A stretch of DNA of 64,000 nt from Streptomyces humidus (GTDB lineage Bacteria; Actinomycetota; Actinomycetes; Streptomycetales; Streptomycetaceae): positions 27,569-91,568 of the forward strand of contig NZ_BMTL01000039.1 of NCBI RefSeq assembly GCF_014649655.1. The letters are read 5' to 3'. The position numbers and the translations under genes were made by a program. Below, in pieces: positions 33,762 through 41,924 of the stretch. A model generated the notes under the pieces. That model worked only from the letters and a program-made list of their open reading frames with translations, had not been told where the DNA came from and did not search any database. Position 1 is the first letter of the stretch. Each line of letters opens with the position of its first letter.

Positions 33762-34399
33762 GCCGGCGCTCCTTCCAGAGCGGGTTGCGAAGCCTTGCGG
33801 GAGCGCAGCCACCAGTCGCGCATGCCCCACAGGACGAGCGCGCCGTAGATGACGTACACGAAGCCGGAGAAGGCGTAGCCGTTCGCGAAGTTGAGAGGGA
33901 CGCCCACGACGTCGACCAGGAGCCAGGCGATCCAGAACTCGACCATGCCACGCGCCTGGGCGTACATGGCGACGACCGTGCCGACGAAGATGTAGGCGTC
34001 CGGCCAGGGGTCCCAGGACAGCGACGGGTAGGCCTTGAAGAGCAGGGCGACGGCGACGGTGCCGAGGGCGGCGGCGCCGGCCATGACCGCGCGCTCGGAC
34101 CAGGTGGCGAAGCGGGGGGTGATCTGCCCGTCCGCGGACCGCCCCTTGCTGCGGCTCCACTGCCACCAGCCGTACAGGGCGACGACCATCACGACGACCT
34201 GCTTGCCGGCGCTGCCGGCCAGATGACCGTAGAAGGCCACGAAGAGGACGAGGCCGGAGAGGAACTGCACCGGCCAGGTCAGCAGCGAGCGACGCCAGCC
34301 GAGCGCGAGGGTGATCAGTCCGAGGATGTTGCCGATCATGTCCGACCAGATGATGTGCTGGTCGAACATGACGAAGGCCTCGGAGTTCAGCCAGTTCAC
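33758..34399 (-). CDS. ribM: PnuC-family riboflavin transporter RibM
   Basis: A 213-residue membrane protein with about six to seven hydrophobic segments. The PnuC-type motifs are IIWSDMIGNILGLITLALGWRRSLLTWPVQFLSGLVLF and VVVALYGWWQWSRSKG, with FWIAWLLVDVVGVPLNFANGYAFSGFVYVIYG near the end. In Streptomyces and Corynebacterium a PnuC homologue inside an FMN-riboswitch-controlled rib operon (RibM) takes up riboflavin and analogues such as roseoflavin. It overlaps both neighbours (ribE stop, ribBA start), so riboflavin rather than nicotinamide riboside is the best-supported substrate. Confidence 0.92.
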   Translation of the reverse strand: MNWLNSEAFVMFDQHIIWSDMIGNILGLITLALGWRRSLLTWPVQFLSGLVLFVAFYGHLAGSAGKQVVVMVVALYGWWQWSRSKGRSADGQITPRFATWSERAVMAGAAALGTVAVALLFKAYPSLSWDPWPDAYIFVGTVVAMYAQARGMVEFWIAWLLVDVVGVPLNFANGYAFSGFVYVIYGALVLWGMRDWWLRSRKASQPALEGAPA

Positions 34400-35019
34400 A
34401 GCGCCGCTCCCCGGGTGCCCGCCGTGCCCTGCGAGTTCGCCAGCAGCCGCTCGACGTACTTGGCGACGATGTCCACCTCGAGGTTGACCGGGTCGCCGGG
34501 CTGCTTGAGACCGAGCGTGGTCAGGGCGAGGGTGGTGGGGATGAGGCTGACGGTGAAGTAGTCGGGACCGGCCTCGACCACCGTCAGGCTGATGCCGTCC
34601 ACGGTGATCGAGCCCTTCTCCACGACGTACCGGGCGAGGCCGTCGGGCAGGGAGATCTTGACGATCTCCCAGTTCTCGGAGGGCTTGCGCTCCACCACCG
34701 CGCCGGTGCCGTCGACATGGCCCTGCACGATGTGCCCGCCGAGGCGCGCGCCCACGGCGGTGGGGCGTTCGAGGTTGACCCGGGAGCCGACGCCGAGGGC
34801 GCCGAGGCTGGAACGGTTCAGGGTCTCCGCCATGACGTCGGCGGTGAACTCGTCGCCCTCGTGTTGGACGACGGTGAGACAGACCCCGTTCACGGCGATG
34901 GAGTCGCCATGCTTCGCGCCGTCGGTCACGACGGGGCCGCGCAGCCGGAAGCGGGAGGCGTCGCCGAGATTCTCGACGGCGGTGACCTCACCCAGCTCTT
35001 CGACGATTCCGGTGAACAC
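34396..35019 (-). CDS. ribE: riboflavin synthase
   Basis: A 207-residue riboflavin synthase (alpha chain). It has two lumazine-binding repeats. The first begins MFTGIVEELGEVTAVENLG and contains GDSIAVNGVCLTVV; the second contains GGHIVQGHVDGTGAVV and GSITVDGISLTVVEAG. The start is a GTG at 35019 with AGGAGG nine bases upstream. It is the first gene of the rib operon, and the FMN riboswitch lies about 150 bases before it. The last step, dismutation of two lumazines, yields riboflavin. Confidence 0.97.
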   Translation of the reverse strand: MFTGIVEELGEVTAVENLGDASRFRLRGPVVTDGAKHGDSIAVNGVCLTVVQHEGDEFTADVMAETLNRSSLGALGVGSRVNLERPTAVGARLGGHIVQGHVDGTGAVVERKPSENWEIVKISLPDGLARYVVEKGSITVDGISLTVVEAGPDYFTVSLIPTTLALTTLGLKQPGDPVNLEVDIVAKYVERLLANSQGTAGTRGAAL

Positions 35020-35172
35020 TTCCCGGGTCCTCCTGCCTCTTCGGGCACGGACTCCGGGGCCTGTCGATGACGACAGCAGGTACGGGCGAGAGCACCGGGG
35101 GCGACGCCGGACAGACTCGTCCGCGGACGAGTACACATACGGCGGCGCGCACGAATGCCCGCCCGCCGCGCA

Positions 35173-35288
35173 CTGCCTCCCATCCGGACTTTAACCGTCG
35201 GTCCAGGAATTTCACCTGGTCAACCGGCCGCTGGAAGCGGCCGGGTCGCGGACTGTAACCGCCGGTTCGGACTTTCACCGACCCCGGA
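35173..35288 (-). promoter_or_regulatory. FMN riboswitch (RFN element)
   Basis: Read on the minus strand, all conserved RFN blocks occur in order: GGGGTCGGTGAAAGTCCG, AACCGGCGGT, AGTCCGCGACCC, a variable GGCCGC stem, GGTGAAATTCCTGGACC, GACGGT, AAAGTCCGGATGGGAGGCAG. The aptamer ends about 150 bases before the ribE GTG; the expression platform (35020-35172) is G/C-rich with no obvious U-run, so control may be at translation or by Rho-type termination. FMN binding should repress ribE-ribM-ribBA-ribH. Confidence 0.95.
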
Positions 35289-35418
35289 GTGCGCTGCTTT
35301 TGGTACAGGGTCAGTGTGCCACGCCGGATACGGGTCCATACGGGTGAAGTGTGTGGGGTGAGTCACAGAGCGTCGTGAACCGGGCGCGCCTCCGTCACCG
35401 CCGTCTCGGCCTCCGCCA

Positions 35419-35461
35419 TTGGTCCATACCTGTTGACGTTGTGGTCTAGTCCTTTCTAGGG
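35419..35461 (+). promoter_or_regulatory. chitinase-type promoter with two 12-bp direct repeats (DasR-like sites), no chitinase gene
   Basis: TTGGTCCATACC (35419-35430) and GTGGTCTAGTCC (35441-35452) are imperfect direct repeats 22 bp apart, flanking a -35-like TTGACG (35433-35438). Such paired 12-bp repeats overlapping the -35 mark Streptomyces chitinase promoters, and TGGTCTAG-CC is close to the DasR-binding consensus. The next gene downstream on this strand is a sigma factor, 94 bases on. From memory a chitinase gene sits next to ribE in S. coelicolor; here it is missing. Confidence 0.6.
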
Positions 35462-35554
35462 TCGACGTGCGCGGCCCGGTGGCGGTGTCGACGGCCCTTG
35501 CCCGCCACCGGGTCCTTTCTCCGGCCGCTCGCGCGGCTCTGACAGGGTGACCCC

Positions 35555-36442
35555 ATGACGACCGCGAGCGCCGACGAGTTCGAGGCCCACCGCCCCCGGT
35601 TGTTCGGGCTGGCCTATCGGATGCTCGGGTCGGCCCATGAGGCCGAGGACGTGGTGCAGGACGCCTACCTGCGGTTCGACGGCGCCGACCGCGCGGGGAT
35701 CGCGCACCCGGCGGCGTGGCTGGCCAGAACCGTCGTCAACCTCTGCCTGAACCGGCTGACCTCGGCGCGGGCGCGGCGCGAGACGTACGTCGGCGCCTGG
35801 CTGCCCGAACCGGTCGTCACCTCCGACGGCACGCTCGGGCCCCTGGAGTCCGCGGAGCAGCGCGAGGCGGTGTCGCTGGCGATGCTGGTGCTCCTGGAAC
35901 GGCTCACGCCCACGGAGCGGGCGGTGTACGTGCTGCGGGAGGCGTTCGGCCACACGCACCGGGAGATCGCCGAGGTGACCGGCCTGAGCGAGGCCAACTG
36001 CCGTCAGCTGCACCGGCGGGCCGAGCAGCGGCTGGCGGCCGCGGAGCGGCGCTTCGAGGCGGCCCCCGCCCGCCGGGAGAAGCTGGTCGACTCGTTCGTC
36101 ACGGCCGCCCGGGACGGGGACCTGCGGCGGCTGGAGCAACTGCTCGCCGAGGACGTGACCTGGTGGAGCGACGGCGGGGGCCGGGTCACGGCGGCCCTGC
36201 GGCCGATCCTCGGGCGCCAGAAGGTGCTGCGCTTCCTGGCCGGCGTGTCCCGCGGCCTCCCGGCAGGCGTCGGCTACGACGTGGCCGAGCTCAACGGCGC
36301 TCCCGGCGTGCTCGTCCGGGACGGCGACGCGCTCATGATGACCCTCGGTTTCGACATCCTCGACGGGGAGATCGCGGGGGTGCACGCGGTGATGAACCCG
36401 GACAAGCTGGTCTTCGTACGGCGTCAGACGGGCCGGGCGTAG
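35555..36442 (+). CDS. ECF41-group (SigJ-like) RNA polymerase sigma factor
   Basis: A 295-residue ECF sigma factor with an extra C-terminal SnoaL-like domain. Region 2 is RLFGLAYRMLGSAHEAEDVVQDAYLRF (about 14-40) and region 4 is LTPTERAVYVLREAFGHTHREIAEVTGLSEANCRQLHRRAEQRL (117-160). The three signatures of ECF41 are present: WLPEP (82-86) between the sigma regions, DGGGR (206-210) and NPDKL (281-285). In this group the C-terminal domain replaces an anti-sigma factor and tunes activity. The target is usually a neighbouring oxidoreductase/epimerase-type gene, here the NmrA-like gene 90 bases downstream. Confidence 0.93.
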   Translation: MTTASADEFEAHRPRLFGLAYRMLGSAHEAEDVVQDAYLRFDGADRAGIAHPAAWLARTVVNLCLNRLTSARARRETYVGAWLPEPVVTSDGTLGPLESAEQREAVSLAMLVLLERLTPTERAVYVLREAFGHTHREIAEVTGLSEANCRQLHRRAEQRLAAAERRFEAAPARREKLVDSFVTAARDGDLRRLEQLLAEDVTWWSDGGGRVTAALRPILGRQKVLRFLAGVSRGLPAGVGYDVAELNGAPGVLVRDGDALMMTLGFDILDGEIAGVHAVMNPDKLVFVRRQTGRA

Positions 36443-36449
36443 CGGCGGT

Positions 36450-36477
36450 TGTCACATTCCGGGGGCGCCGCTCGGTC
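36450..36477 (+). promoter_or_regulatory. candidate ECF41-type promoter of the NmrA-like gene
   Basis: TGTCACA at 36450-36456 matches the -35 motif reported for ECF41 promoters. Sixteen bases later is CGGTC (36473-36477), near the CGTC expected at -10. It lies between the sigma gene stop and the start of the downstream gene at 36533. Confidence 0.55.
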
Positions 36478-36532
36478 CCAGCTGTGGAGGACGTTCCCAC
36501 CGGGGGCGTCCGGCGACGGAAGGGACTCGAGG

Positions 36533-37276
36533 ATGACCACGATCCTGGTGACGGGCGGTACCGGAACCCTGGGCCGGCTCCTCACCGAGCGGCTGCGGGC
36601 CGACGGGCACGAGGTGCGGGTGCTGAGCCGGCACGCCCCGCCCTACGCCGTCGATCTGCGCGAGGGCGGAGCGGTGCTGGACTCGGCCGTCGAGGGCGTG
36701 GACACCGTGGTGCACTGCGCGAGTTCGCCGCGCGGCGGTGACGAGCGGGCGGCCCGGCAGCTGATCGCCGCGGCGCGCCGGGCCGGGGTGAGGCATCTGG
36801 TCTACATCTCGATCGTCGGGGTGGACCGGGTGCCCTACCGCTACTACCGGGTGAAGCTCGCCGTGGAGAAGCTGGTGGAGGAGTCGGGGCTGGGCTGGAC
36901 GGTGTTGCGTGCCACCCAGTTCCACGACCTGCTGGTCCAGGCGTTCCAGGCGCTGGCCAGGGTGCCGGTGCTGCTGCTGCCCGCCGGGGTGAGCGATCAG
37001 CCGGTGGAGGTGGCCGAGGTCGCCCGCCGGCTCGCGGAGCTGGCGGTCGGCGCGCCCGCCGGACGGGTCGAGGACCTGGGCGGCCCCGAGGTACGCACCG
37101 CGGAGTCGCTGGCCCGCGCGTTCCTGGAGGCGAGCGGGCGGCGGTGCGCCGTGCTGAACGTGCCCCTGTTCGGGGCGGCCTACCGCGGCTTCCGCTCGGG
37201 CGGTCATCTCGCTCCGGGGCGGGCCGTCGGCAAGGGCACGTTCGAGGACTACCTGGCGACGCGCATCCGCCGCTGA
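36533..37276 (+). CDS. NmrA-like NAD(P)-binding oxidoreductase/epimerase, likely ECF41 target
   Basis: A 247-residue Rossmann-fold protein of the atypical SDR/NmrA type. The dinucleotide motif is ILVTGGTGTLGRLLTERLRADGHEVRVLSRH, followed by VDTVVHCASSPRGGDERAARQLIAAARRAGVRHLVYISIVGVDR and a YYRVK segment where classical SDRs have Tyr-x-x-x-Lys. The substrate is unknown. Members of this class (with carboxymuconolactone decarboxylases and related oxidoreductases) are the standard partners of ECF41 sigma factors. The ATG at 36533 follows CGAGG. Its last 28 bases overlap the 3' end of the convergent ROK gene. Confidence 0.88.
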   Translation: MTTILVTGGTGTLGRLLTERLRADGHEVRVLSRHAPPYAVDLREGGAVLDSAVEGVDTVVHCASSPRGGDERAARQLIAAARRAGVRHLVYISIVGVDRVPYRYYRVKLAVEKLVEESGLGWTVLRATQFHDLLVQAFQALARVPVLLLPAGVSDQPVEVAEVARRLAELAVGAPAGRVEDLGGPEVRTAESLARAFLEASGRRCAVLNVPLFGAAYRGFRSGGHLAPGRAVGKGTFEDYLATRIRR

Positions 37277-38643
37277 GCCGCCCCGGGCAGGTCGCCGGCC
37301 TCTCGCTCACCGCTGCCGAACAGCTCGTCCTGCGCGGACTCGCGGGCCGTGAGCAGCGCCCCGCGCAGGACCGCGCCGCCGCCCAGGGCGCTGGGGCGCA
37401 CCTGTGTGGGCAGGGGCGCCATCCGGCGCAGTCGCCGCGCCACCCGGAGCGCCAGCTCGTCGCCGCCGGCCCGGCCGACCTCACCGCCGAGGACCACACA
37501 GCCGGGGTCGAGGACCGCGACGACGGAGGCGGCCCCGAGGACCAGGCGGTCGGCGAGGGCGTCGAGGAACCGGTCGGCGGCGTCCGGGAGCCGACCGGCA
37601 GCGACCCGCCCGGCCGGGCCGTCCGAGGCGTCGAACGTGTCCGAGGCCTCGAAGGCGTCCGGAAGCGGGTCCGCGGGCACGGCGTGCGGAAGCCGGTCGG
37701 CGGGAGCGTGCGGCGGCCGGTCGGCCGGGGCGGGGCGGACCGCCTCGACCGCCCGGCGCACCAGTTCGGCCGCCACCGGCTCGTCGGTGCGTTGCCGTGT
37801 CGGGGACGTCAGGCCGTGCTCCCCCGCGAGGGCGGTGATCGCCGCCGAGCCGGCCAGCGAGTGGAATCCGCCCTCGCACCCCGTGGCCGAGGGCAGGCCG
37901 TCGGTGCCGGGCACCGGCAGGAAACCGATCTCGCCGGTGCCGCCGGAGGCCCCCCGGCGCAGGGCGCCGTCCAGCACGACGGCCGCGCCGATGCCGTGGC
38001 CGAGCCACAGCAGGACGAAGGTGTCGCGGTCGCGGGCGCAGCCCTCGCGCTGTTCCGCCAGCGCGGCGAGGTTGGTCTCGTTCTCGATGTGCGCGCGGGC
38101 GTCCGGGAACCGTTCCTGCAGCGCGTCCACCAGACGGCGGTGCCATTCGGGCAGCCCGCTGGAGTCCCGCAGGTGGCCGCTCGCCGGGTCGATCAGGCCG
38201 GGCGCGCCGATGCACAGGGTGTGCAGCGGGTCGGCCCCGGCCTCCTCGGCCGCCTGCTCGACCAGCGCGACCGCCCGCTCGACGGCCGTCCCGGTGCCGG
38301 TGTCGCCGCCGATGGGCACGGACGCCTCGGCCAGCACCCGGCCGACGAGGTCGGAGACGAGCACGGAGACCCCCTCGGTGCGCACGTCCAGGGCGGCCAG
38401 ATGCGCGCGGTCCGCGACAATGCCGTAGAGCCTGGCGTTCGGCCCGCGGCGCTGCTCGCCCGTCTCCCCCGCGACCTCGATCAGCCCGGAGGCCGTGAGG
38501 CGTTCGACGAGGTCGGCGACCGTGGGCCGGGACAGGCCGGTGAGCTGTTTCAACTGCCCTGCCGTCAACGGGCCTTCGCGTTGCAGCAGCCGCAGGGCGA
38601 GCCGGTCGTTGATGACCCGGGCGGTGCTCGGGGATGCGGGCAT
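37249..38643 (-). CDS. ROK-family transcriptional repressor with a low-complexity insert
   Basis: A 464-residue ROK regulator. The N-terminal winged helix-turn-helix is ALRLLQREGPLTAGQLKQLTGLSRPTVADLVERLTASGLI. The sugar-kinase-like domain includes VSDLVGRVLAEASVPIGGDTGTGT, HIENETNLAALAEQREG and LGHGIGAAVVLDGALRRGASGGTGEIGFLPV. The family zinc motif is reduced to SATGCEGGFHSLAG, so most of its cysteines are missing. An insert of about 60 residues (roughly 300-360) carries repeats of the ADRLPHA/ADPLPDAF type. It is divergent from an MFS exporter with a palindrome between them, so it probably represses that gene. Confidence 0.88.
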   Translation of the reverse strand: MPASPSTARVINDRLALRLLQREGPLTAGQLKQLTGLSRPTVADLVERLTASGLIEVAGETGEQRRGPNARLYGIVADRAHLAALDVRTEGVSVLVSDLVGRVLAEASVPIGGDTGTGTAVERAVALVEQAAEEAGADPLHTLCIGAPGLIDPASGHLRDSSGLPEWHRRLVDALQERFPDARAHIENETNLAALAEQREGCARDRDTFVLLWLGHGIGAAVVLDGALRRGASGGTGEIGFLPVPGTDGLPSATGCEGGFHSLAGSAAITALAGEHGLTSPTRQRTDEPVAAELVRRAVEAVRPAPADRPPHAPADRLPHAVPADPLPDAFEASDTFDASDGPAGRVAAGRLPDAADRFLDALADRLVLGAASVVAVLDPGCVVLGGEVGRAGGDELALRVARRLRRMAPLPTQVRPSALGGGAVLRGALLTARESAQDELFGSGEREAGDLPGAAQRRMRVAR

Positions 38644-38704
38644 GGCGGGAATCCTCCCACGGCCGAGGGGGCCCGGCCGACGCTTCTTGACCGACCACTC
38701 TATT

Positions 38705-38725
38705 TATCAGGCAGGGTTCCTGATA
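38705..38725. promoter_or_regulatory. palindromic operator between the ROK and MFS genes
   Basis: TATCAGG (38705-38711), seven-base spacer, CCTGATA (38719-38725): a perfect 7-bp inverted repeat with AT-rich ends, in an AT-richer patch about 50 bases before the MFS start and 62 bases from the ROK start. It is well placed to be the ROK repressor's binding site. Confidence 0.65.
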
Positions 38726-38775
38726 GTTTACGTCGGCACCGTGGCGGAGCGGTGCGGACCCGGAAAGGTCGAGGA

Positions 38776-39996
38776 ATGAGCGGAGCGGGCGACGTGGTCC
38801 ACACACCGGCGGAGGTACGGCGCGCCCGGTACGCGGTCGCGGCCGTGTTCACCGTGCACGGCGCCGTCACCGGCTCGTTCGCGACGCGCGTGCCGTGGAT
38901 CCAGGACCACGCCGGCGTCTCCACCGGCCAGCTCGGGTTCGCCCTGGCCTTCGCCGCGTTCGGCGCGGCCTGCGCGATGCCGCTGGCCGGCTCGATCACC
39001 CACCGCTTCGGCAGCCGGGCGGCTCTGCGCGCACTGCTCGCCCTGTGGACGCTGTCGCTGATCCTGCCCGCCCTCGCACCGAACCTGCCGCTCCTGTGCC
39101 TGGCGATGTTCACGTACGGCGCCACCGCGGGCATGGCGGACGTCGCGATGAACGCCCTGGGCGTCGAGGTCGAACGCCGGCTCGGCAGGTCGATCATGTC
39201 GGGGCTGCACGGCATGTGGAGCGCGGGCGCCCTGATCGGCTCGGCCGGCGGGACGCTCGCCGCGCACCTCGGCTCGGACGCGCGTCTGCATCACGCGCTG
39301 GCGGCCGCCGTCCTCACCGTCGTCGGCCTGGTGGTCTGCCGATGGGTGCTGGACCTCAGGCCCACCGAGGACGAGGAGCCGCCCCCGCGGTTCACGCTGC
39401 CGCCCCGCTCGGCCCTGCTGATCGGCGCCGTCGGGTTCTGCGCGGTGTTCGCGGAGGGCGCGAGCCTGGACTGGTCGGCCGTGTACCTGCGCGACCGGCT
39501 CGCCTCCTCGGCCGGGGTCGCGGCGGCCTGTACGACCGGCTTCATGTTGACCATGGCAGTGGCCCGGATCGCGGGGGACGCGGTGGTGAACCGGTTCGGG
39601 CCGGTGCGCACCGTGCGCGCCGGGGGCGCCCTGGCCGCGCTGGGCGGGCTGCTGATCGTGCTCGCGGGTCATCCGGCGGTGGCGATCGGCGGGTTCGGGC
39701 TGATGGGGCTCGGTATCGCGGCCGTCGTACCGCTGTGCTTCGCCGCGGCCGGTCGCAGCGGGCCCAATCCCAGCCAGGCCATCGCGGGCGTCGCGACCAT
39801 CACGTACGCCTCCGGCCTGATCGCCCCCAGCCTGATCGGCGGAGTGGCGCAGGCGACCAGCCTGACGGTGTCGTTCGGCGTCGTGACGGTGCTCGCGTGC
39901 GGGCTGGTGGCCTTCGCCGGTGTGCTGCGGACCGGCGAGCGCACGGGCGCGAAGGTCAGTGCGCAGGCCGCATCAGTGCCCGGCCCCCGCTCCTGA
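38776..39996 (+). CDS. MFS transporter
   Basis: A 406-residue transporter with about twelve hydrophobic segments, including VFTVHGAVTGSFATRVPWIQDHAGVSTGQLGFALAFAAFGAACAMPLAG, the RFGSRAALRALLALW loop and GATAGMADVAMNALGVEVERRLGRSIMSGLHGMWSAGALIGSAGG. This pattern (MNALGVEVERR, HGMWSxG) is common in actinobacterial MFS proteins paired with ROK or DeoR regulators; relatives may carry sugars or act as exporters. The ATG at 38776 follows GAGG. The 3' end overlaps the convergent thioesterase gene by 41 bases. Confidence 0.88.
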   Translation: MSGAGDVVHTPAEVRRARYAVAAVFTVHGAVTGSFATRVPWIQDHAGVSTGQLGFALAFAAFGAACAMPLAGSITHRFGSRAALRALLALWTLSLILPALAPNLPLLCLAMFTYGATAGMADVAMNALGVEVERRLGRSIMSGLHGMWSAGALIGSAGGTLAAHLGSDARLHHALAAAVLTVVGLVVCRWVLDLRPTEDEEPPPRFTLPPRSALLIGAVGFCAVFAEGASLDWSAVYLRDRLASSAGVAAACTTGFMLTMAVARIAGDAVVNRFGPVRTVRAGGALAALGGLLIVLAGHPAVAIGGFGLMGLGIAAVVPLCFAAAGRSGPNPSQAIAGVATITYASGLIAPSLIGGVAQATSLTVSFGVVTVLACGLVAFAGVLRTGERTGAKVSAQAASVPGPRS

Positions 39997-40414
39997 AGGT
40001 CTCGCTCCACGGCGTGGGACGCAGGGTCGCCGCGTCCAGCCGGACGAGGACCCGTTCGCCGCGCGCGTACGTCAGCGTCCCGTCCGTCGAGCAGAACCGG
40101 AAGCCGTACGTCAGCCCCGTGTTGCCCAGTCGCTCCAGCCACAGGTGCACGGCGTACGCGCCCGGCTTGGTGACCGGGGCCTCGTAGCTGACGCGCAGTT
40201 CCTTGACGGCGTTGCAGGCGTCGCCGGCCGTGGCCCAGTCGCCCTCGAAGCGGACGCCGTGCTCCTGCCACAGCTCGGTCCAGGCGCGTTCGGCCAGCAG
40301 CGGATAGCGGGCGTTGTGCAGCAGTCCGAGCGCGTCGAGGTCGTCGAAGTGGACGGTGACGGGGACGAGCCGCCCGTACGAGACAGCGGGGGCGGGCGGG
40401 GCTTCGGCGGTCAC
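39956..40414 (-). CDS. acyl-CoA thioesterase, 4HBT (hotdog) family
   Basis: A 152-residue single-hotdog thioesterase. The catalytic-type segment VTVHFDDLDALGLLHNARYPLLAERAWTELW contains the Asp and the HNAR(Y) motif of the 4HBT/FcbC family, followed by KELRVSYEAPVTKPGAYAVHLWLERLGNTGLTYGFRF. It should hydrolyse an acyl-CoA; the chain is unknown. The GTG at 40414 has AGGAG eight bases upstream, better than the GTG at 40423. The gene is convergent with the MFS gene, overlapping its end. Confidence 0.9.
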   Translation of the reverse strand: MTAEAPPAPAVSYGRLVPVTVHFDDLDALGLLHNARYPLLAERAWTELWQEHGVRFEGDWATAGDACNAVKELRVSYEAPVTKPGAYAVHLWLERLGNTGLTYGFRFCSTDGTLTYARGERVLVRLDAATLRPTPWSETFRSGGRALMRPAH

Positions 40415-40544
40415 GACGGGCACTCCTGTGCGTGGATGAGGCAACGGCCACCATCCTAAGCCGCCCCTAAGCGGTCGCTCACCCCCTCCGGCGCACGGGA
40501 GAATGACCGGGACAGCCGTCCCCTCACGAAAGAGAACCCGCACC

Positions 40545-41924
40545 ATGGATCTCGGCGTCCGCTGGAAACTGCACGGCGACGGACGCACTCCCGCGCCCGG
40601 CGCGGTGGTCCGCCCCGACGAACGGCTGTCCTGGCCGCGCACGGTCGGCCTCGGCGCCCAGCACGTGGTGGCGATGTTCGGGGCGAGTTTCGTGGCGCCG
40701 GTCCTCATGGGCCTGGACCCCAACCTCGCCATCATGATGTCCGGCGTCGCGACCGTCGTCTTCCTGCTCGCGACCCGCGGCCGGGTGCCCAGCTACCTGG
40801 GGTGCTCCCTGTCCTTCGTGGGCGTGGCGGCGGTCATCCGGGCGCAGGGCGGGACGAGCGCCACGGTCACCGGAGCGGTGTTCGTGGTCGGGGTCGCGCT
40901 GTTCGCCGTCGGGCTGGCCGTGCAGCGGTTCGGGGCGCGGATCATCCACGCCGCGATGCCGCCCATCGTGACGGGCGCCGTGGTCATGCTGATCGGCTTC
41001 AACCTCGCGCCGGTCACCGCCTCGACCTACTGGCCGCAGGACCAGTGGACCGCGCTGCTGGTGATGGCGTTCACCGCCGCGGCCGTGATCTGCCTGCCCG
41101 GGTTCTGGTCCCGCATCGCCATCTTCCTCGGGCTCGTCCTCGGATACGCCGTCTCCTGGGCGTTCGACCGGATCTTCGGCCGGATCCACTCCGCCGACGC
41201 GAGCGGCAAGGTCACCGACCACTGGCGGCTCGACCTGTCCGGCGTCTCCCACGCCGACTGGGTCGGCCTGCCGTCCTTCCACGGCCCGTCCTTCGAGTGG
41301 TCGGCGGTCCTGGTGGCGCTGCCCGTCGTCATCGCACTGGTCGCGGAGAACGCCGGGCACGTCAAGGCGGTCGGCGAGATGACCGGCGACGACCTGGACG
41401 ACCGGCTCGGCACGGCGATCTCGGCCGACGGCGTCGGCTCGATGCTGTCCACCGCCCTGGGCGGCCCGCCCAACACCACCTACTCCGAGAACATCGGCGT
41501 GATGGCCGCGACCCGGGTCTACTCGACGGCGGCCTACTGGGCCGCCGCCGGGTTCGCCCTCCTGTTCGGCCTGTGCCCGAAGTTCGGTGCGATCGTCGCC
41601 GCGATCCCCGGCGGCGTCCTCGGCGGGATCACCGTCATCCTGTACGGCATGATCGGCCTGCTCGGCGCGCAGATCTGGATCAACGCCGGCGTGGACCTGC
41701 GCAACCCGCTGAACCTGGTGCCGGCCGCGGCGGGCATCATCATCGGCGTCGGCAACGTCACGATGAAGTTCGGCGACACGTTCTCGCTGAGCGGCATCGC
41801 GCTCGGCACCGTCGTCGTCATCACCGGCTACCACGCGCTGCGGGCGTTCGCGCCCGCCCGTCTCAGGACGCGGGAGCCGCTGCTGGACGAGGGCACCAGC
41901 AGCTACGACGAGGCAGGTTCGTAG
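40545..41924 (+). CDS. uraA: uracil permease / NCS2-family nucleobase transporter
   Basis: A 459-residue transporter with about fourteen membrane segments. NCS2 motifs are the opening LGAQHVVAMFGASFVAPVLMGLDPNLAIMMSGVATVVF, VALPVVIALVAENAGHVKAVGEMTG with the substrate-contacting Glu, and GGPPNTTYSENIGVMAATRVYS. This is the UraA pattern (proton-coupled uracil uptake), with xanthine or uric acid carriers less likely. The ATG at 40545 (MDLGVRWKLHGDG) has GAAAGAGA upstream. It appears monocistronic. Confidence 0.9.
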   Translation: MDLGVRWKLHGDGRTPAPGAVVRPDERLSWPRTVGLGAQHVVAMFGASFVAPVLMGLDPNLAIMMSGVATVVFLLATRGRVPSYLGCSLSFVGVAAVIRAQGGTSATVTGAVFVVGVALFAVGLAVQRFGARIIHAAMPPIVTGAVVMLIGFNLAPVTASTYWPQDQWTALLVMAFTAAAVICLPGFWSRIAIFLGLVLGYAVSWAFDRIFGRIHSADASGKVTDHWRLDLSGVSHADWVGLPSFHGPSFEWSAVLVALPVVIALVAENAGHVKAVGEMTGDDLDDRLGTAISADGVGSMLSTALGGPPNTTYSENIGVMAATRVYSTAAYWAAAGFALLFGLCPKFGAIVAAIPGGVLGGITVILYGMIGLLGAQIWINAGVDLRNPLNLVPAAAGIIIGVGNVTMKFGDTFSLSGIALGTVVVITGYHALRAFAPARLRTREPLLDEGTSSYDEAGS

